Source: Pomacea canaliculata
Taxonomy: Eukaryota > Mollusca > Gastropoda > Architaenioglossa > Ampullariidae
NCBI RefSeq assembly: GCF_003073045.1
Contig: NC_037593.1
Location: 9,167,525 to 9,231,524 of the forward strand
Length of the DNA: 64,000 nucleotides
Reading direction: 5' to 3'
Positions 27,060-38,925 of this stretch are shown piece after piece. The stretch's first letter is position 1; the number at the start of each line of letters is the position of its first letter. The notes under the pieces were generated by a model, which saw only the letters and a list, made by a program, of their open reading frames with translations, did no database searches and had not been told where the DNA came from. Position numbers and translations under genes: made by a program.

Positions 27060-28717
27060 ATTAAGGACAAATCTGCTTCAAATCGACCGAGAGATCTCGA
27101 TGACTGCTTCACATTTGTTAGCTGGATTTATTTATTCTTAATTTCATTTTAATGATTTTCGAAATGTTTGGCATCTGCGATGATTTATTATTGTTTGCGA
27201 TCCCTGATCTCTTTTTGGTTGTGTACATTATATTAGACATTGGATTTTTTTTCCTAAAGTGGAATGCTTTTCTCCCTTGTTTTGAAACGTTGTTTATGAT
27301 GATTATTATTTTAATCTTATTGATGTTAGTATTACTGAGCAAAGTTTTTCGCTATTTTAGCATTCGTTACTTGCAGTGTTCCATATGCTGTAAATCCTAA
27401 TGCCAACAGGCAAACTTATTTCTGTAAACTGCTTAAGTGATGTCAAACAAACTAAATATGTTCATGTCATAAAATGTTTGTAACAATCAAATTTTAGAAA
27501 CAGCTGCCCACATAATAACAATAATAGCATTTGTATACAGTTTTTGTGTGCGATCCCTTTTCTAGGGATCAGACAAACAAATTAAAAATATGCAGGCACT
27601 TCCTTAAATTAATGCTTTGCAATCTCGTTTTCTTTCTTCCTGAAAGTGATCTAGTAATCATGATATTTTATTCTTTGGCCCAAAGGTGGGCACTGAAAAT
27701 TTAAAAAAGTCTGAAAAGATAATCCAGTGACGAGTAATCTATTATCTGTATTCATCATTAATAATTAAATGTCAATGTTCTTTGCTGACTTTCTCTGAAT
27801 TTTGTTTAATAGTCCTACCCGCTAACCTGAGTCTAACATGATACTGGCAAGTTAACGACAACAGAAACAAATGCCATGATAGTTTTTTCTAAACTATAAT
27901 TCGTAGTCAATTTAATTTTATTAAAGAAAAACACGCGTGTTGACCTCAGTTCTTACTATCGAGGCCAACGAAGGTCGCAGCCAATGTGAGAAAAACAGAA
28001 GAAATTTTAGTGATCAGCAAATATTCCTGCCACGTTTGGGAAGCATCGAACAAACGGTGAAAATATGCACAGGTCTCGCACAGAACAAAACACAAAATTA
28101 CCAGTTTGCCACACCCTCCTTTAATTTATAAGATAGGCTAACTCGAACGCAACTGATGACAGCAACAATATGCAGGAAGTAAATACAGTTTCTGGTAATA
28201 ATAATAATAATGTTTCTCCAGATACATTTAAGGTTTTAAACCCTAAACCATAACAGATTACAATGCATTTTTCAAAATAACCAACCATTAAAAACTTCCT
28301 TAGAATAAGCTTATTTAGCACATTTAACTATTCTATAGCTCTCGATCATCGTGTTTTCTATCCATAAAGTTTGTTAGTAATGATAATAAATCATAACAAA
28401 ATCATAAATAAATCGCATCTACCCATTATGTAAATTTTTATCCATATAAAATCAATTTCCACAGGTCTGCATGCTACATTTCAGTCGCTTAATGTAGTAT
28501 ATATGCAATGGAACATAACTATTTGTAAAACCAATCAATAACTTATAGTTTACAAAAACGTTGTAATTTAATAAGAAACCGACACCCATTCAGGAAGAAG
28601 TAAATATCTTCAGGAAGAAAACAGGTTTTACAAAGATAAAGAAAGAACATGTGACAGAGAAAAGGGACTAATAGTGTTAAAATTGTTAAAAGCCATGTTC
28701 AAAGACAGATATATCTA

Positions 28718-28768
28718 TGGTGTGTGTGTGATCGCGCGTGCGCACGTGCGTGCATGCACGATCGAGCG
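28718..28768. repeat. alternating purine-pyrimidine tract with small palindromes
   Basis: A (TG)n run passes into ATCGCGCGTGCGCACGTGCG and GTGCATGCAC. It contains the palindromes CGTGCGCACG and GTGCATGCAC and is nearly pure purine-pyrimidine alternation, a Z-DNA-prone sequence. Confidence 0.6.
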
Positions 28769-31103
28769 TAAGATGAAATCTGAAAAGGACTGAAAGTTTA
28801 AACAGGTTTACAAAAAACTTGCACGTACAGCAAAATTTTCTCTTATCAAAAACATTTTAAAATCATCATACTGTTTGATGAAACGATAGCATATTCTATG
28901 GATTACTCCCCCCTACTTCTGTCCAATGATGTTTTTCAAGCATGAGAAAAGCTCTACTCTTTATTAAACTGTTTAAAAAAGCGATAAACTTATATATATA
29001 TGATATTACGCACGGCCAAACTTATTTCACGTTACAGCTGAAGAATCTTTGGTATGTACAGAATAGCAAGGCAGGCTTACTTAATATTTGTTTTAGTCAA
29101 CATAAATAGCATTTTCCTTGACTATAAATTTGCCCACAATGATTATCTCTCTACCGATCCACCCATCTTATATAAAGGAACGACGTCTATTTTGTATATA
29201 TAGCATTTTCTGGAATTCAGATTTTTAGGCTTTGCAATTATCACCATGATTAATAAAACTGTTTGACAGTTTGTTGTCTTCGGAGTCGTTTCGCTCACAT
29301 TTCGTTAAGGTCAAAGTCATTCCCTACCAAACTGCATTCTTTAGGTCAGTTTTTACAGTAACCATAAAGGTAACAGGCATCAGAAAACTTGGCAGTACGC
29401 AGAACAAAATTATTGTTTCAGTTTGACAAGAAAATGATGTTTATTCTGAGGGCAGTAACTCTCTAAACCCACCTCTTAACGGAACAATTGCGGATCAACG
29501 TTTAACACAGTCTGGTAAATGTATATATAACCAGCATGTAAACATATTGACAAACTTGCTCACAGCATTTTATAAATAATAAAGAAAACTGTAATCAAGG
29601 CTGCAAATACTTGTATCCACAACCACTGTTTCAATCCTAGATAAAAACCATACAGGGGTGACTAATTTCTTTGCTGCTCGTGAAATGCTTCATATTAAAA
29701 AAAACCGACAAAAACCAATGTTTACAAACTATTGGAAGGTAAGCAATGCAAATACACCCATATTATATTTTCGACAAAAGTATAAATTTTTATCCTTCTT
29801 CATGCGTTGCAGATATATATATATTAACGTATGCTGTTTTGGTCTAGGTCTAGTGCTTTATGAATTGTCGAAACACGGCTATAATCTTTTGTAGAAAATT
29901 ATATCAATCTCTTGCATGAGCACCAAATCAATTCAACAGATCACAATAATCCAAAATGGCAACTGCACTGATGAAGCATCTTTTCATTGATTAAGATTTT
30001 TATGAGATACAGTTCGACAGCTCGTAGTTCTAGAGAAACATTAAAAAAACAAACAAACAAACAAAAGGCGTGTAGCTAGGGACGTCCATTCTCGATGCCA
30101 AAACTGAATGTTAAATATCTTTTCCAAAACTTCAAATAACTTTAAATTTTTTTTTTTTAACATTTTCCAAAATTTGCAAATAAACACATCTCATCTTATT
30201 TTAACATTAAGATGACAGATTCCAAAAATGATATAGAATAACTCAGAAAATTTAGACAGGAAGACAATGAAATTTGCGATCATTTTGGGACTGAAAACTG
30301 AATTTCAGAAAACAAGCTAAAACAGTCAACAACACACAAACAACAAATTATAATATATATTACACATACACTGACGTGCAAATGTAACATGTTCCAGCAA
30401 ATAGCTGTAAACAAACAAATAATATGACTTGATCTCAAGAGAGACGGTGCTTCCCAGTTAGTGAGTGTCTTTTATATGTACCTTACAAGTGCATCTTTAG
30501 AATTTTGGGGGGATAAAAACATTTGAGTCACCTATAGACAGCTGTGTCGTGTTAAAAAAGTAAACACGTCTACAAAAGCACATCACATGCATTTATAATG
30601 GAGTGGCCAAACCCCAATAACAACAAAATTGCATTAACACACAATAAAAGTGTTGTGGCACTATGCTCCTCGAGGAGTAACAAGAAATAAACAAAGCTAA
30701 ATAATAATAATAATAAAAAAAACTCATGTGTATGCAGAAGTACAAGAAACATAATTGCAGAGGGCCGGCAGGCCGGCGTTAGTAGTTAGTTCTTGGCGGG
30801 GCCCGCGGATGATTGTCGTTGGAGGGACCTGCTGAGCCATGGCGAAAGAGGATACTCGGCTGAGACGAAATGAGGGAAGAGACGTCGGCGGATGAGAGAG
30901 GGAGCACAGACTAGTGACAGAGAAGAGACAGCCCGGACTTTAATCGCTTCTGGCGATGCGACGCAACCGTGGCCATTGTACAAGCCCAGGTATTAAAGGG
31001 TCGCACACCTGCTGACTGTTACTGCCTTTGATCGAGTGTCGGAGGTTTGTTGTCGTCACACAACCCCCACCACACCGGCTTCTCGCTCAACGATCTATAC
31101 TTC

Positions 31104-34100
31104 TTAGAGTTCATTTTCACCAAAGATCCCCCCGTGTTCTATCGTAAGGTGCTCGTAACAGGCGCATTCTGACGCAAACTTTTTAGAACACATCCAACAA
31201 AAGGTGGTTTTGCACACGGTGCAGAACATCCTCCGGCATCCGCCAGTTTTCTCGATCGGCGTGTAACACCCAGGGCAAGGTTTACGTCGTGTCGGGTCCT
31301 GTCTGGCCCACAGTTCCACGTCCTGCCAGCCCTCCTTGTTGGCCCGCAAGATGGCGCACGTCATGCCGTCGTGCGCTTGCTGGTGGCAGGCGGTGCACAG
31401 TCGGACGCTGCAATCGGGGCAAACGAACACCTTGGCGTGCTCTTCGGCCGTCGTGCGGTACACCACGGGGCAGTCGGGCGTGACGCAGAATCGGGCGGCG
31501 CCTCCGCTACGCATCACGAACGCCGAGAGGGCAGCAGCGGTCAGCGCCGACATGTTGACGTCACCTCGACGGGTCAAGAAGGTCAGATCGCGTACGGCCA
31601 CCTCGCGCTCGCACCCCTCGCGTCCGCAGACAACAGGCAAGGAGCGAGTCGTGACGGCCACCGCCACCTGGTGCTTCAGGCAGTCCAGGCAGTAAGGATG
31701 AGCGCACAGCTCCAGGCGGTACAGCTCCTTGGCTTCAACGGGACACTGGCAGATCACGCAGTCGATGGTGTCTTCCTCATCATCTTTTCTCGACGACCTT
31801 TTCATCTTCTCGACAACTTTATTAACTATGTCGTGAGCTTTCTCGATACTTTCGGGTGATCCTGTCAGTCGCAGCTTGTGTTTTCGGTAGTCGACTGAGA
31901 CAACGAAGAGACCCGAGGAGGCTCGGAACCTGTCTAGATCCTCTCCGTACTCCATGAGAAGCGCCTTCAAGACACCTGCGGGCCTGTCTCCGCCCTTCAG
32001 TGTCATCTCTTCCACTGTACCACTCTGCACCAAGTCAAGGTAGTTGTTGACTTCAATGTAAACCTGGGTGCAGGCTGCCTCTGTGCCGTGTATAGCAATG
32101 GTTCCCAGACGACTGTCGACACTTATGTAAGTGCTCGTTTTATGTTGAGTTTCTCGCAGAAAACTAAGGCCCGCAGCATTCAATAGATGAGCAAGTGCAG
32201 GAGCTTTCCTGCAATCTAACACCTCGCCTTTGAAGATATCGCTGAGACATTTTCTTACTTTTACCATGTCCTCCACTTCAGAGGCCCTGATGTAGAAAAT
32301 GTGTTTGTCATTGTGCACCGGCTTTGACTTAATTTCTGCAAGACCAGAAAAGTGATTCAAGGCATCTTTCACCTTTGCGTCTGCTACTTTCAGTACCTGG
32401 TTTGGGACAGTCAGAGTAGCATATATTACAGGCACCACATCAACGGGCTGATCGTGAATGTAAAATTCTGTCTGAAGACGTTTGCACGCCTGTATTCCTT
32501 CAATGGGGTCGGTGAATACTGCTTCGCTCCCAAACATGACGGACGTCTCTTTGTGCGGCTTTTCGACAGAAACTTTCACCTGCGAAGTGCGAAGATAAGC
32601 TTGAAACGTTTTCTCGATTGTCATCTCGAGATCCCTGAGCTCAGCATCTGTCGTCTGGTATGGTTTCTGGCGAACGATTGTAACACGTTCGACAATCCCC
32701 TTCGTATTTTCATCATAGCCCAACTCGTGCAAAAGCGAACGTCTGAGCACGTCCTCGCTCAATGCTCTCGGTAATGAGGGGAAGTATAAGGAATTCTCCC
32801 GATTCCGTGCTGGCTTTATCGTGATGAGGTTACTGCCGACATAAAAGCAACTCTTCAGTAAGCACGTGGCATACTCAGCTGGCGAAATGGAGGCGTAGCC
32901 GAATCCGCTGGAAGGTCTGCGGCACCATTTGAGGCGAGCCTTGAAGTCTGCGTTCTGCTTCAGTGGACGTCGGCGTTCTAGCTCACCAGCATCAGCCTCG
33001 TTATCTCCGGTCTCTTTCGCGGCGTTGACAGCCTCTGCCACAGTTTTAAATATCAGGAAACCCCATTTCTCGCCCTCGACGAACTTTTTGCAAAGTCGGA
33101 TCTCGCCAAACTGCTGGAACTTTGCCAAGATATGTTCTTCCGTGCTGTTTTCTGTCACGCGATGAATGAAAACTTTTCGACTTTCATCAGGCATCAGTAG
33201 CTCAACCACCTTTCCTCCAGTCCCAAGAACAACTCGAAGATTAGATTCTTCTTTGCCGACCGGCTGCTCGGTGTCTTCACGTGCAAGCTCTCGTGCCGAC
33301 CGCTCCACTCTCTCCTTCACCAGTTTCACGAGACGCTCGTTCGCTTTTTCTGTAGAGAAAACTTTCACTTCTTTTACTTCACGACTAGCTTCTACCACCA
33401 CAACAGAGAAGTTGCCTTGGCTACTCCCCAAATCTTCATACTCTCTTAGCCGGCAAAAGCGAGGACCTACCATCGAGAAGAAGGCATGAGATCCTGCCGC
33501 CTGTGTGAACACATTCATCACTTTTTTCTTACGGATGTCTTCAACATCGAGGCCGACATTTTCTACAGCGACATCAGCAAGCCACGATTCGTCGACTGGC
33601 GTGACTCCTGTGATGAAATCTCTCGATGTTTTAATCAGCTGCTCGTAAACGACCCATTCAGGGTTGCTAGCTAAGGAGGTCAGACAAGACGAAGGATGCA
33701 CGTGAACTTGCCTTGAAACACGCGCGGCAAAGTATCCGGCCTTCTCCATGCCTAAATAGTGACACAGGTTGCCAATATAACACTCAAAAATCATATGTCT
33801 CAGGCAGTTTTCTGTTGTTTCTTTGTCAGAAAACTCATTGGCTACTTCCAGATTGTACTCTTTTTTAAGAGTCTTGATTATTTCATTTGCCATGTCCCTG
33901 GTGGATCTCATGGCTTTAGCATTGATGCTGTTGGCAACACACCATCTGTTTTTTTCTTTTTCAGGCACATGTTGCCATTCCTTGTACACGGCTAAGGAGG
34001 TCAGGCAATCTCCAGTGGTCTGGCTGAATCTGGTTTTAGATTTATCATGCTGCTCCTGTTCCTTGGTGGTGTTACCCCTGTAGAAAACACTCCCGAAGTT

Positions 34101-36197
34101 CGTTAAGGCAGCAAGGACAATAGAATCGAACAAAAGACCATTCGCTTTGCCTTTCAATGTCATCAGCCCCAACCGTGGGTCCAAGGGAAGTTTTGCAATC
34201 CAACGCCCCTCTTCCGTGATTCGGTGGTTTGTAGACAAAGCTCCCAGCTGCACCAGCGACTCCAAGGCAGCTTCAATGGCTTCTTGGCTAGGGGACTGAA
34301 CGAAGTCGTACATATCCGGTCCAACTCCCAACTCTGCAAGTTTAAGGAGAGCCTGTCCCAGATGAGTTCTAAGGATTTCCGGAAGAGTGATTTTGTCCAT
34401 GGCATTATAACTGTATTTAGAGTACAGACGATAGCATTTTCCCGGCGCAGTGCGACCTGCTCTCCCCTTCCTCTGTTCCGCCGAGCTCTGACTGACCACG
34501 GTCACGCTTAGGCAGTTGCTGTTTTTCTTGGCATCATATCGCATCTCCTTGGCAACACCGGTGTCTACCACATACTTGATCCCGTCAATCGTGATAGAAG
34601 TCTCAGCACAGTTCGTGGCAAACACTATCTTACGTTTGTTTTTACCCAGAGGCTCGAAAACCTTCTGCTGTTCATCAGCCTGAAGCTGGCCGTGTAGCTG
34701 AAAGCACTGGAAGTCGTTCCGTCCTGCCAAACTCTGCTGAAAAGCCTCACAGCATTTCTCTGTTTCCAAGGGCGACGTGAGAAACACAAGAATGTCTCCG
34801 AGCGCTTCCTTCAAATGGATCTCCTCCGCCTTCTTCACGGCCTTCTGCATGTAGTTTTCAAACTCGTCTTCTTCGTTATTGTCATCTAGCCAAACTACAT
34901 CCACTGGAAATGTGCGACCCGAAACTTTCAGGACCGGGCAGTTGCCGAAGAACTTTACAAATACTTCTGGGTCGATCGTTGCCGAGGTGATGATCACCCT
35001 GAGTTCCGGTCTCTTTTGCAGACACCGCTTGATCATGCCCAGCAACAGATCGGTGTACAGGCTTCTTTCGTGTGCTTCGTCTACAACTATGCAAGAAAAG
35101 GCTTTCAAGGTGGGGTCTGCAAGGCACTCGTTTAGCAGACAGTGATCGGTCATAAATATAACCTTGGTCAAATCCCCGGTCCTACATTTGCTGCCGACTT
35201 TGTACCCGACCTCTTTACCTACATTGGTCGCCAGTTCTGATGACACATGCGTCGCCAAGGAGATGGCGGCAACCTTGCGCGGTTGGGTGCACACGATAGC
35301 ACCCTTGTTGCAGAAGTCTGCCTCTAGAAGATACTGCACCATCTGAGTACTTTTCCCAGAACCTGTTTCACCGAGGATCACGGACACTTGGTTACTTCTC
35401 ACAAGATCGACGATGTCCCGACGTCTGGCATACATTGGGAGAGACTTTTCAAACCGACAGCATTCAATGCCAAACTGCTTGCGAGCTTCATTTACCGTTT
35501 TCTCAAAATTAGTGCCGTTTAGAGCAGTTGCCACACGTTTTCTAAACTCATCCACAGCACCACAAAACTCTTCCTTTTGTCTGATGTTCTCATCTACTTT
35601 AGCTTCCAGAGCTGAAATCTCAGCTTTAGTCTGTGTGGCTGTGTAAAGGTTGTTTAATTTACCTTTAGCCTGGTCAATCTGAAGCATAATAGCTTGCAAT
35701 TTCTCTTCATGGACTTTTAAAGCTCTTGTAGACTTTTTTTCCAGCTCAAACTGTGCTTGCTGTCTAAGTTCCTCTTTACGCTGTTCTGCTCGACTTTGTA
35801 AGACCTCGCTCTGGTCAAATCCTGTAAAGTTGCAGTCAATGAGAGGTGTAAACATGTGCCGATCCTTCAGCAGTAGATGTTTCAATCTCTTGGCAAGATC
35901 TTTACTTGGACAGATCACACTGCAGTATGTGCAGGTGTCTGATCTCATGACATCCTTTTTAAGAAGCGAAAGCTGAAATCCCTCCAGGTTTACCTTTGTT
36001 GTGAGGACTTGCTCCAGCAGTGCCACATCCTGAATTAAATCATGGATTTTGACATAAAGTTCAGTCGTTTTGGTCTTTGGTTTTTTCCACAACTCTTTCT
36101 GGCTGTCTCTATGGTCTGCTGACCTACTAACATGATTTCTTCTTGGTATTGGCTGACAAGATTGACCACAAGGATTCTGATTTACTTCTTCCTTCAT
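31104..36197 (-). CDS. gene B: intact DEAH-box helicase / RING-IBR-RING E3 ligase fusion, 1697 aa
   Basis: One uninterrupted ORF on the minus strand. Domains by residue: an N-terminal conserved module with LYVKIH and CTYC (about 46-125), a coiled coil (about 130-235), and the helicase core with P-loop GETGSGKSTQM (about 275), DEAH (about 372), SATIDP, and QRKGRAGRTAPGK (about 573). Then come HA2/OB-type segments, an RRM-like region (KVFIHRVTENSTEEH, about 1005), a KH-like linker, and RBR: RING1 CVICQCPVEAKELY (about 1478), IBR FCVTPDCPVVYR, RING2 CPGCYTPIEKTGGCRRMFC (about 1637-1668). It probably binds RNA, uses ATP and transfers ubiquitin through a RING2 cysteine thioester. The His usual two residues after that cysteine is Arg. 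It lacks the 320-residue N-terminal extension of gene A. The start is fixed by an in-frame TGA 12 nt upstream and an acceptor TATTTTCAG just before it. Confidence 0.93.
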   Translation of the reverse strand: MKEEVNQNPCGQSCQPIPRRNHVSRSADHRDSQKELWKKPKTKTTELYVKIHDLIQDVALLEQVLTTKVNLEGFQLSLLKKDVMRSDTCTYCSVICPSKDLAKRLKHLLLKDRHMFTPLIDCNFTGFDQSEVLQSRAEQRKEELRQQAQFELEKKSTRALKVHEEKLQAIMLQIDQAKGKLNNLYTATQTKAEISALEAKVDENIRQKEEFCGAVDEFRKRVATALNGTNFEKTVNEARKQFGIECCRFEKSLPMYARRRDIVDLVRSNQVSVILGETGSGKSTQMVQYLLEADFCNKGAIVCTQPRKVAAISLATHVSSELATNVGKEVGYKVGSKCRTGDLTKVIFMTDHCLLNECLADPTLKAFSCIVVDEAHERSLYTDLLLGMIKRCLQKRPELRVIITSATIDPEVFVKFFGNCPVLKVSGRTFPVDVVWLDDNNEEDEFENYMQKAVKKAEEIHLKEALGDILVFLTSPLETEKCCEAFQQSLAGRNDFQCFQLHGQLQADEQQKVFEPLGKNKRKIVFATNCAETSITIDGIKYVVDTGVAKEMRYDAKKNSNCLSVTVVSQSSAEQRKGRAGRTAPGKCYRLYSKYSYNAMDKITLPEILRTHLGQALLKLAELGVGPDMYDFVQSPSQEAIEAALESLVQLGALSTNHRITEEGRWIAKLPLDPRLGLMTLKGKANGLLFDSIVLAALTNFGSVFYRGNTTKEQEQHDKSKTRFSQTTGDCLTSLAVYKEWQHVPEKEKNRWCVANSINAKAMRSTRDMANEIIKTLKKEYNLEVANEFSDKETTENCLRHMIFECYIGNLCHYLGMEKAGYFAARVSRQVHVHPSSCLTSLASNPEWVVYEQLIKTSRDFITGVTPVDESWLADVAVENVGLDVEDIRKKKVMNVFTQAAGSHAFFSMVGPRFCRLREYEDLGSSQGNFSVVVVEASREVKEVKVFSTEKANERLVKLVKERVERSARELAREDTEQPVGKEESNLRVVLGTGGKVVELLMPDESRKVFIHRVTENSTEEHILAKFQQFGEIRLCKKFVEGEKWGFLIFKTVAEAVNAAKETGDNEADAGELERRRPLKQNADFKARLKWCRRPSSGFGYASISPAEYATCLLKSCFYVGSNLITIKPARNRENSLYFPSLPRALSEDVLRRSLLHELGYDENTKGIVERVTIVRQKPYQTTDAELRDLEMTIEKTFQAYLRTSQVKVSVEKPHKETSVMFGSEAVFTDPIEGIQACKRLQTEFYIHDQPVDVVPVIYATLTVPNQVLKVADAKVKDALNHFSGLAEIKSKPVHNDKHIFYIRASEVEDMVKVRKCLSDIFKGEVLDCRKAPALAHLLNAAGLSFLRETQHKTSTYISVDSRLGTIAIHGTEAACTQVYIEVNNYLDLVQSGTVEEMTLKGGDRPAGVLKALLMEYGEDLDRFRASSGLFVVSVDYRKHKLRLTGSPESIEKAHDIVNKVVEKMKRSSRKDDEEDTIDCVICQCPVEAKELYRLELCAHPYCLDCLKHQVAVAVTTRSLPVVCGREGCEREVAVRDLTFLTRRGDVNMSALTAAALSAFVMRSGGAARFCVTPDCPVVYRTTAEEHAKVFVCPDCSVRLCTACHQQAHDGMTCAILRANKEGWQDVELWARQDPTRRKPCPGCYTPIEKTGGCRRMFCTVCKTTFCWMCSKKFASECACYEHLTIEHGGIFGENEL

Positions 36198-38260
36198 CTT
36201 TTTTTGTCAGTCAAATCTGAAAATACAACACTAAGCTTACTTAAGTTTTTTAAAAAATAAATTAAAATCCCCCAAGTTGTTATGTGTTTACTGAGCCAAG
36301 GTTAAAAAAAATGATATTTTGCATGTTAATCTTACTGCTTTGTTTTAGGGTTAATCCTATGACTTCCTGAACAGCAAATGAAAAAGACATGACTTGTTAT
36401 TTGTATTTCAGTTGTGTAGGAAAAGGGATTTGGTGAACAACACCAAAACTAATTAATGATGTATGGCTAACTGAACAGAAAAATACTACTAACTTGTGAG
36501 TGTATTGTTTTTAAAAAGTGCTTGTATCTTGCTGGCTTAAGAAATAGTAAATGTGATCCTGGTGTGATTTACACTATCTATGAGAAGGAAATAAAGATAC
36601 TCAGTTGTGCACACAATTGCCAGCTTATATAGGATAGAGTGAGCTGATGATGTTTAAATGTGCCATCACTCATTACGATATAATAAATGGCAAGTTAAAA
36701 TGCAAATAAGGTACTAACTTAGCAAAATACACCATGTTTTTATAAAAACAGAATACCAAACAAGGAAAATGTAGAGAAAGAGACTGTGCATAATAACTGA
36801 TCCTTTTTGTTTCTCATAAAAAGTTAAACTGGTAAATCACACCCAAAATCTTATAGCTAGTTGAATTTACATCACAGGAAAGAAATTTAATTTGAAAAAG
36901 TACAAGGGGCACACACTGACAGTATTTGTGAAGATGATGCACAAGGTTAGTCTTTTGTACTGACAAGGGATGGAGAAAGGCAGATTGATAAATTGGTTCA
37001 GTCATGGGTTATTTTCATCAGAGTAAACAAACCTAATGTGCTACATTTAATAGACATTTGCATACAGGCATACATACCATTTGCAAAAAGGTATGTATAT
37101 ATGCTCATGTACACATATGCGTGCGCACGCACACACACATGCAACATCACTCCCCCCCTTCCCCGACAAGAGGCAGGGGGAAAGAAAACTTTTCTTGTTT
37201 ACACACACATGTATGCACATGTTCTTGTGCATGCACACTCTCAGATATATCCACACACAAACAAGGACACAAAAAATACACACAAATACAAACATGCATA
37301 CACACATATAATCTATAAAAATGTACTTACAATAAAACACAATTACATAAGTTTATATAAAGCTGTAATCCTCAGTCAAAAAAGATGCTCAGAGTGGTTT
37401 AATCCTACCAGCCTCTTCAGAGGCAAGCACAAAAATATTTTCAAAAAACATTTTAAAATCTAACAACATTACATGTAATTCTAACTTTAAATAAGCCTAA
37501 CCCACTAGAGATTACAGGTCTTGGTGTTTAGAAAAGGTTCTGCTACAAATATTTAGAAGATCTTAAAGTCATATGCTTATGCTCAGAAAATTGGGATAAA
37601 AATGAAGGTTCTAAAATATCATGAAAGGCATTCAAAGTCAGGCCACATGCTCTTTCATTGCACACTTCAGCAACAAGAATGAAAGGAGAAGAGCCAGGCT
37701 CTACAAGATAGTCAGCCATGGTAGGAAAAGTTCTATGCTGAAATTTTAAGGCATTATTCCATCTGCTCTTAAAGAAAACTATAGCCTAAAATGTCCCAGG
37801 GATTACTCCCACTTCCTATCACAATTCTTTCAGTGATTCTGGTCAGACAATACATTCATTGCCATAAAGAGAAGGTCAAAATGCATTACAAATAACTCAA
37901 TGCCATCTGCCATATGACTCGTCAACAACACTGTGCTAAAAAGTGCATAGGTATGTGTGTTTCTCTTTCAGGAAATAATTCAAAATTTATATTCTGTGTT
38001 GAACCCTCATTACTTTATATTTGCAGGGCCTTACGGTCAAAAACTTCTGGAAAGGAACATATATCTTTTTTTATACTGCATCATAATTATATGAGAATAC
38101 AGCTTAAGGAAAAATACTCTAAGATTTATTAGTATGTATTTAAAAAAACCTCAAAACCTTCCAATTATATCACGTATAAATTCAGTCAGCTCGGTGCGAC
38201 ACTTGCTTACCTGACAGTTGCTTGAGTAGAGACTGAATGGTTGTAGATTATTTGTTATGT
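36198..38260 (-). other. candidate 5' UTR exon and 2-kb intron of gene B
   Basis: Minus-strand reading has the acceptor TGTATTTTCAG 19 nt before the gene B ATG (exon start 36216). A strong donor ACTGTCAG|gtaagc at 38211/38210 could be its partner, giving a 1994-nt intron. Another good donor (CTAAG|gtgagt) lies at 38674. Which is used needs transcript data. Confidence 0.35.
37099..37312. repeat. CA/TA-rich low-complexity stretch
   Basis: Irregular (CA)n, ACACACATGCA and ACACAAA motifs interrupted by a G/C-rich centre near 37150-37190. ORFs here on both strands are composition artefacts. Confidence 0.6.
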
Positions 38261-38341
38261 CTGAGCGTACTCGTGGCTTTTTAAAGAAATCAATGACGAT
38301 TTTCTGAGAAATTTTCCTTAAAAATTACGCCCTGACAAGAA

Positions 38342-38366
38342 TTTTAACTTTCACTTTTGGTTTCGT
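38342..38366 (-). promoter_or_regulatory. IRF/ISRE-like motif upstream of gene B
   Basis: The minus strand reads GAAACCAAAAGTGAAAGTTA, with the block AAGTGAAAGT identical to the classical PRDI/IRF core (AANNGAAA) and a second GAAA eight bases before. It lies about 130 bp upstream of the donor at 38211, where a promoter would sit if that 5' exon is real. Confidence 0.3.
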
Positions 38367-38882
38367 TCGATTTGCTTATGGAGTTATCTCACATGAGGTG
38401 CGCGCGCACTACGAGGTCAGAGGCCATACGCTAAATGATCCCCGAGAAAATCTTTTCCAACGAAACATCCGAAAACACATTTTAAATAAATTTAAAGTGT
38501 TTAATATAACTGATTAATAACGCATAGGCTAAACTTTGTCTAGTAGCCTTCCTTTTAGACTTATAGATTTCTCTGCTCGCGCAAAACTGGAATTTTTAAA
38601 CGTATTTCTTTTAACGGTGCAGGCACCGGTCGCGGGGAACAAAATGACAGACACAGCGGCTGACGAGACTCACCTTAGTTAGGAACCAGGTAGCCTCGTA
38701 CACGGCTCACTTTGCGAAGATAACACCAAAGACTTTACAACGATACCACCCAGCTTGGGGAATTTCGTAAGCACGAGATCAGAGTTCAGTCCTTTGCTCC
38801 TTCGTTCTGTTTACGATCTGCTCAAGGCTAAGAGAGAAGGCGTGGCGGTCAAGGGACCGACTTCATACCTCAGCAAATCCAT

Positions 38883-38925
38883 GTTTGTTTGTTTGTTTGT
38901 TTGTTTGTTTGTTTGTTTGTTTGTT
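38883..38925. repeat. (TTTG)n microsatellite
   Basis: About eleven perfect tandem TTTG units. Confidence 0.95.

Larger units (their letters stand above)
26849..31103. other. 4.3-kb spacer between the convergent genes A and B; no gene seen
   Basis: It holds the gene A 3' UTR at the left and the gene B 3' UTR at the right. The right end (30770-31080) is GC- and CpG-richer, like the 3' part of gene B. Short hydrophobic ORFs (for example 27152-27400) look like chance in T-rich DNA. No inverted repeat beyond the genes themselves is obvious by eye. Confidence 0.5.

Noticed and set aside
27152-27400. Hydrophobic 82-codon ORF after gene A
   Set aside because: T-rich 3' region; the Leu/Ile/Phe composition follows from base composition and there is no supporting start context.
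33166-33489. Plus-strand ORFs opposite gene B (31.3-35.6 kb)
   Set aside because: Shadow frames of gene B with no recognisable features.
37047-37340. Cys/Val-rich ORFs on both strands
   Set aside because: Products of the CA-rich low-complexity stretch.
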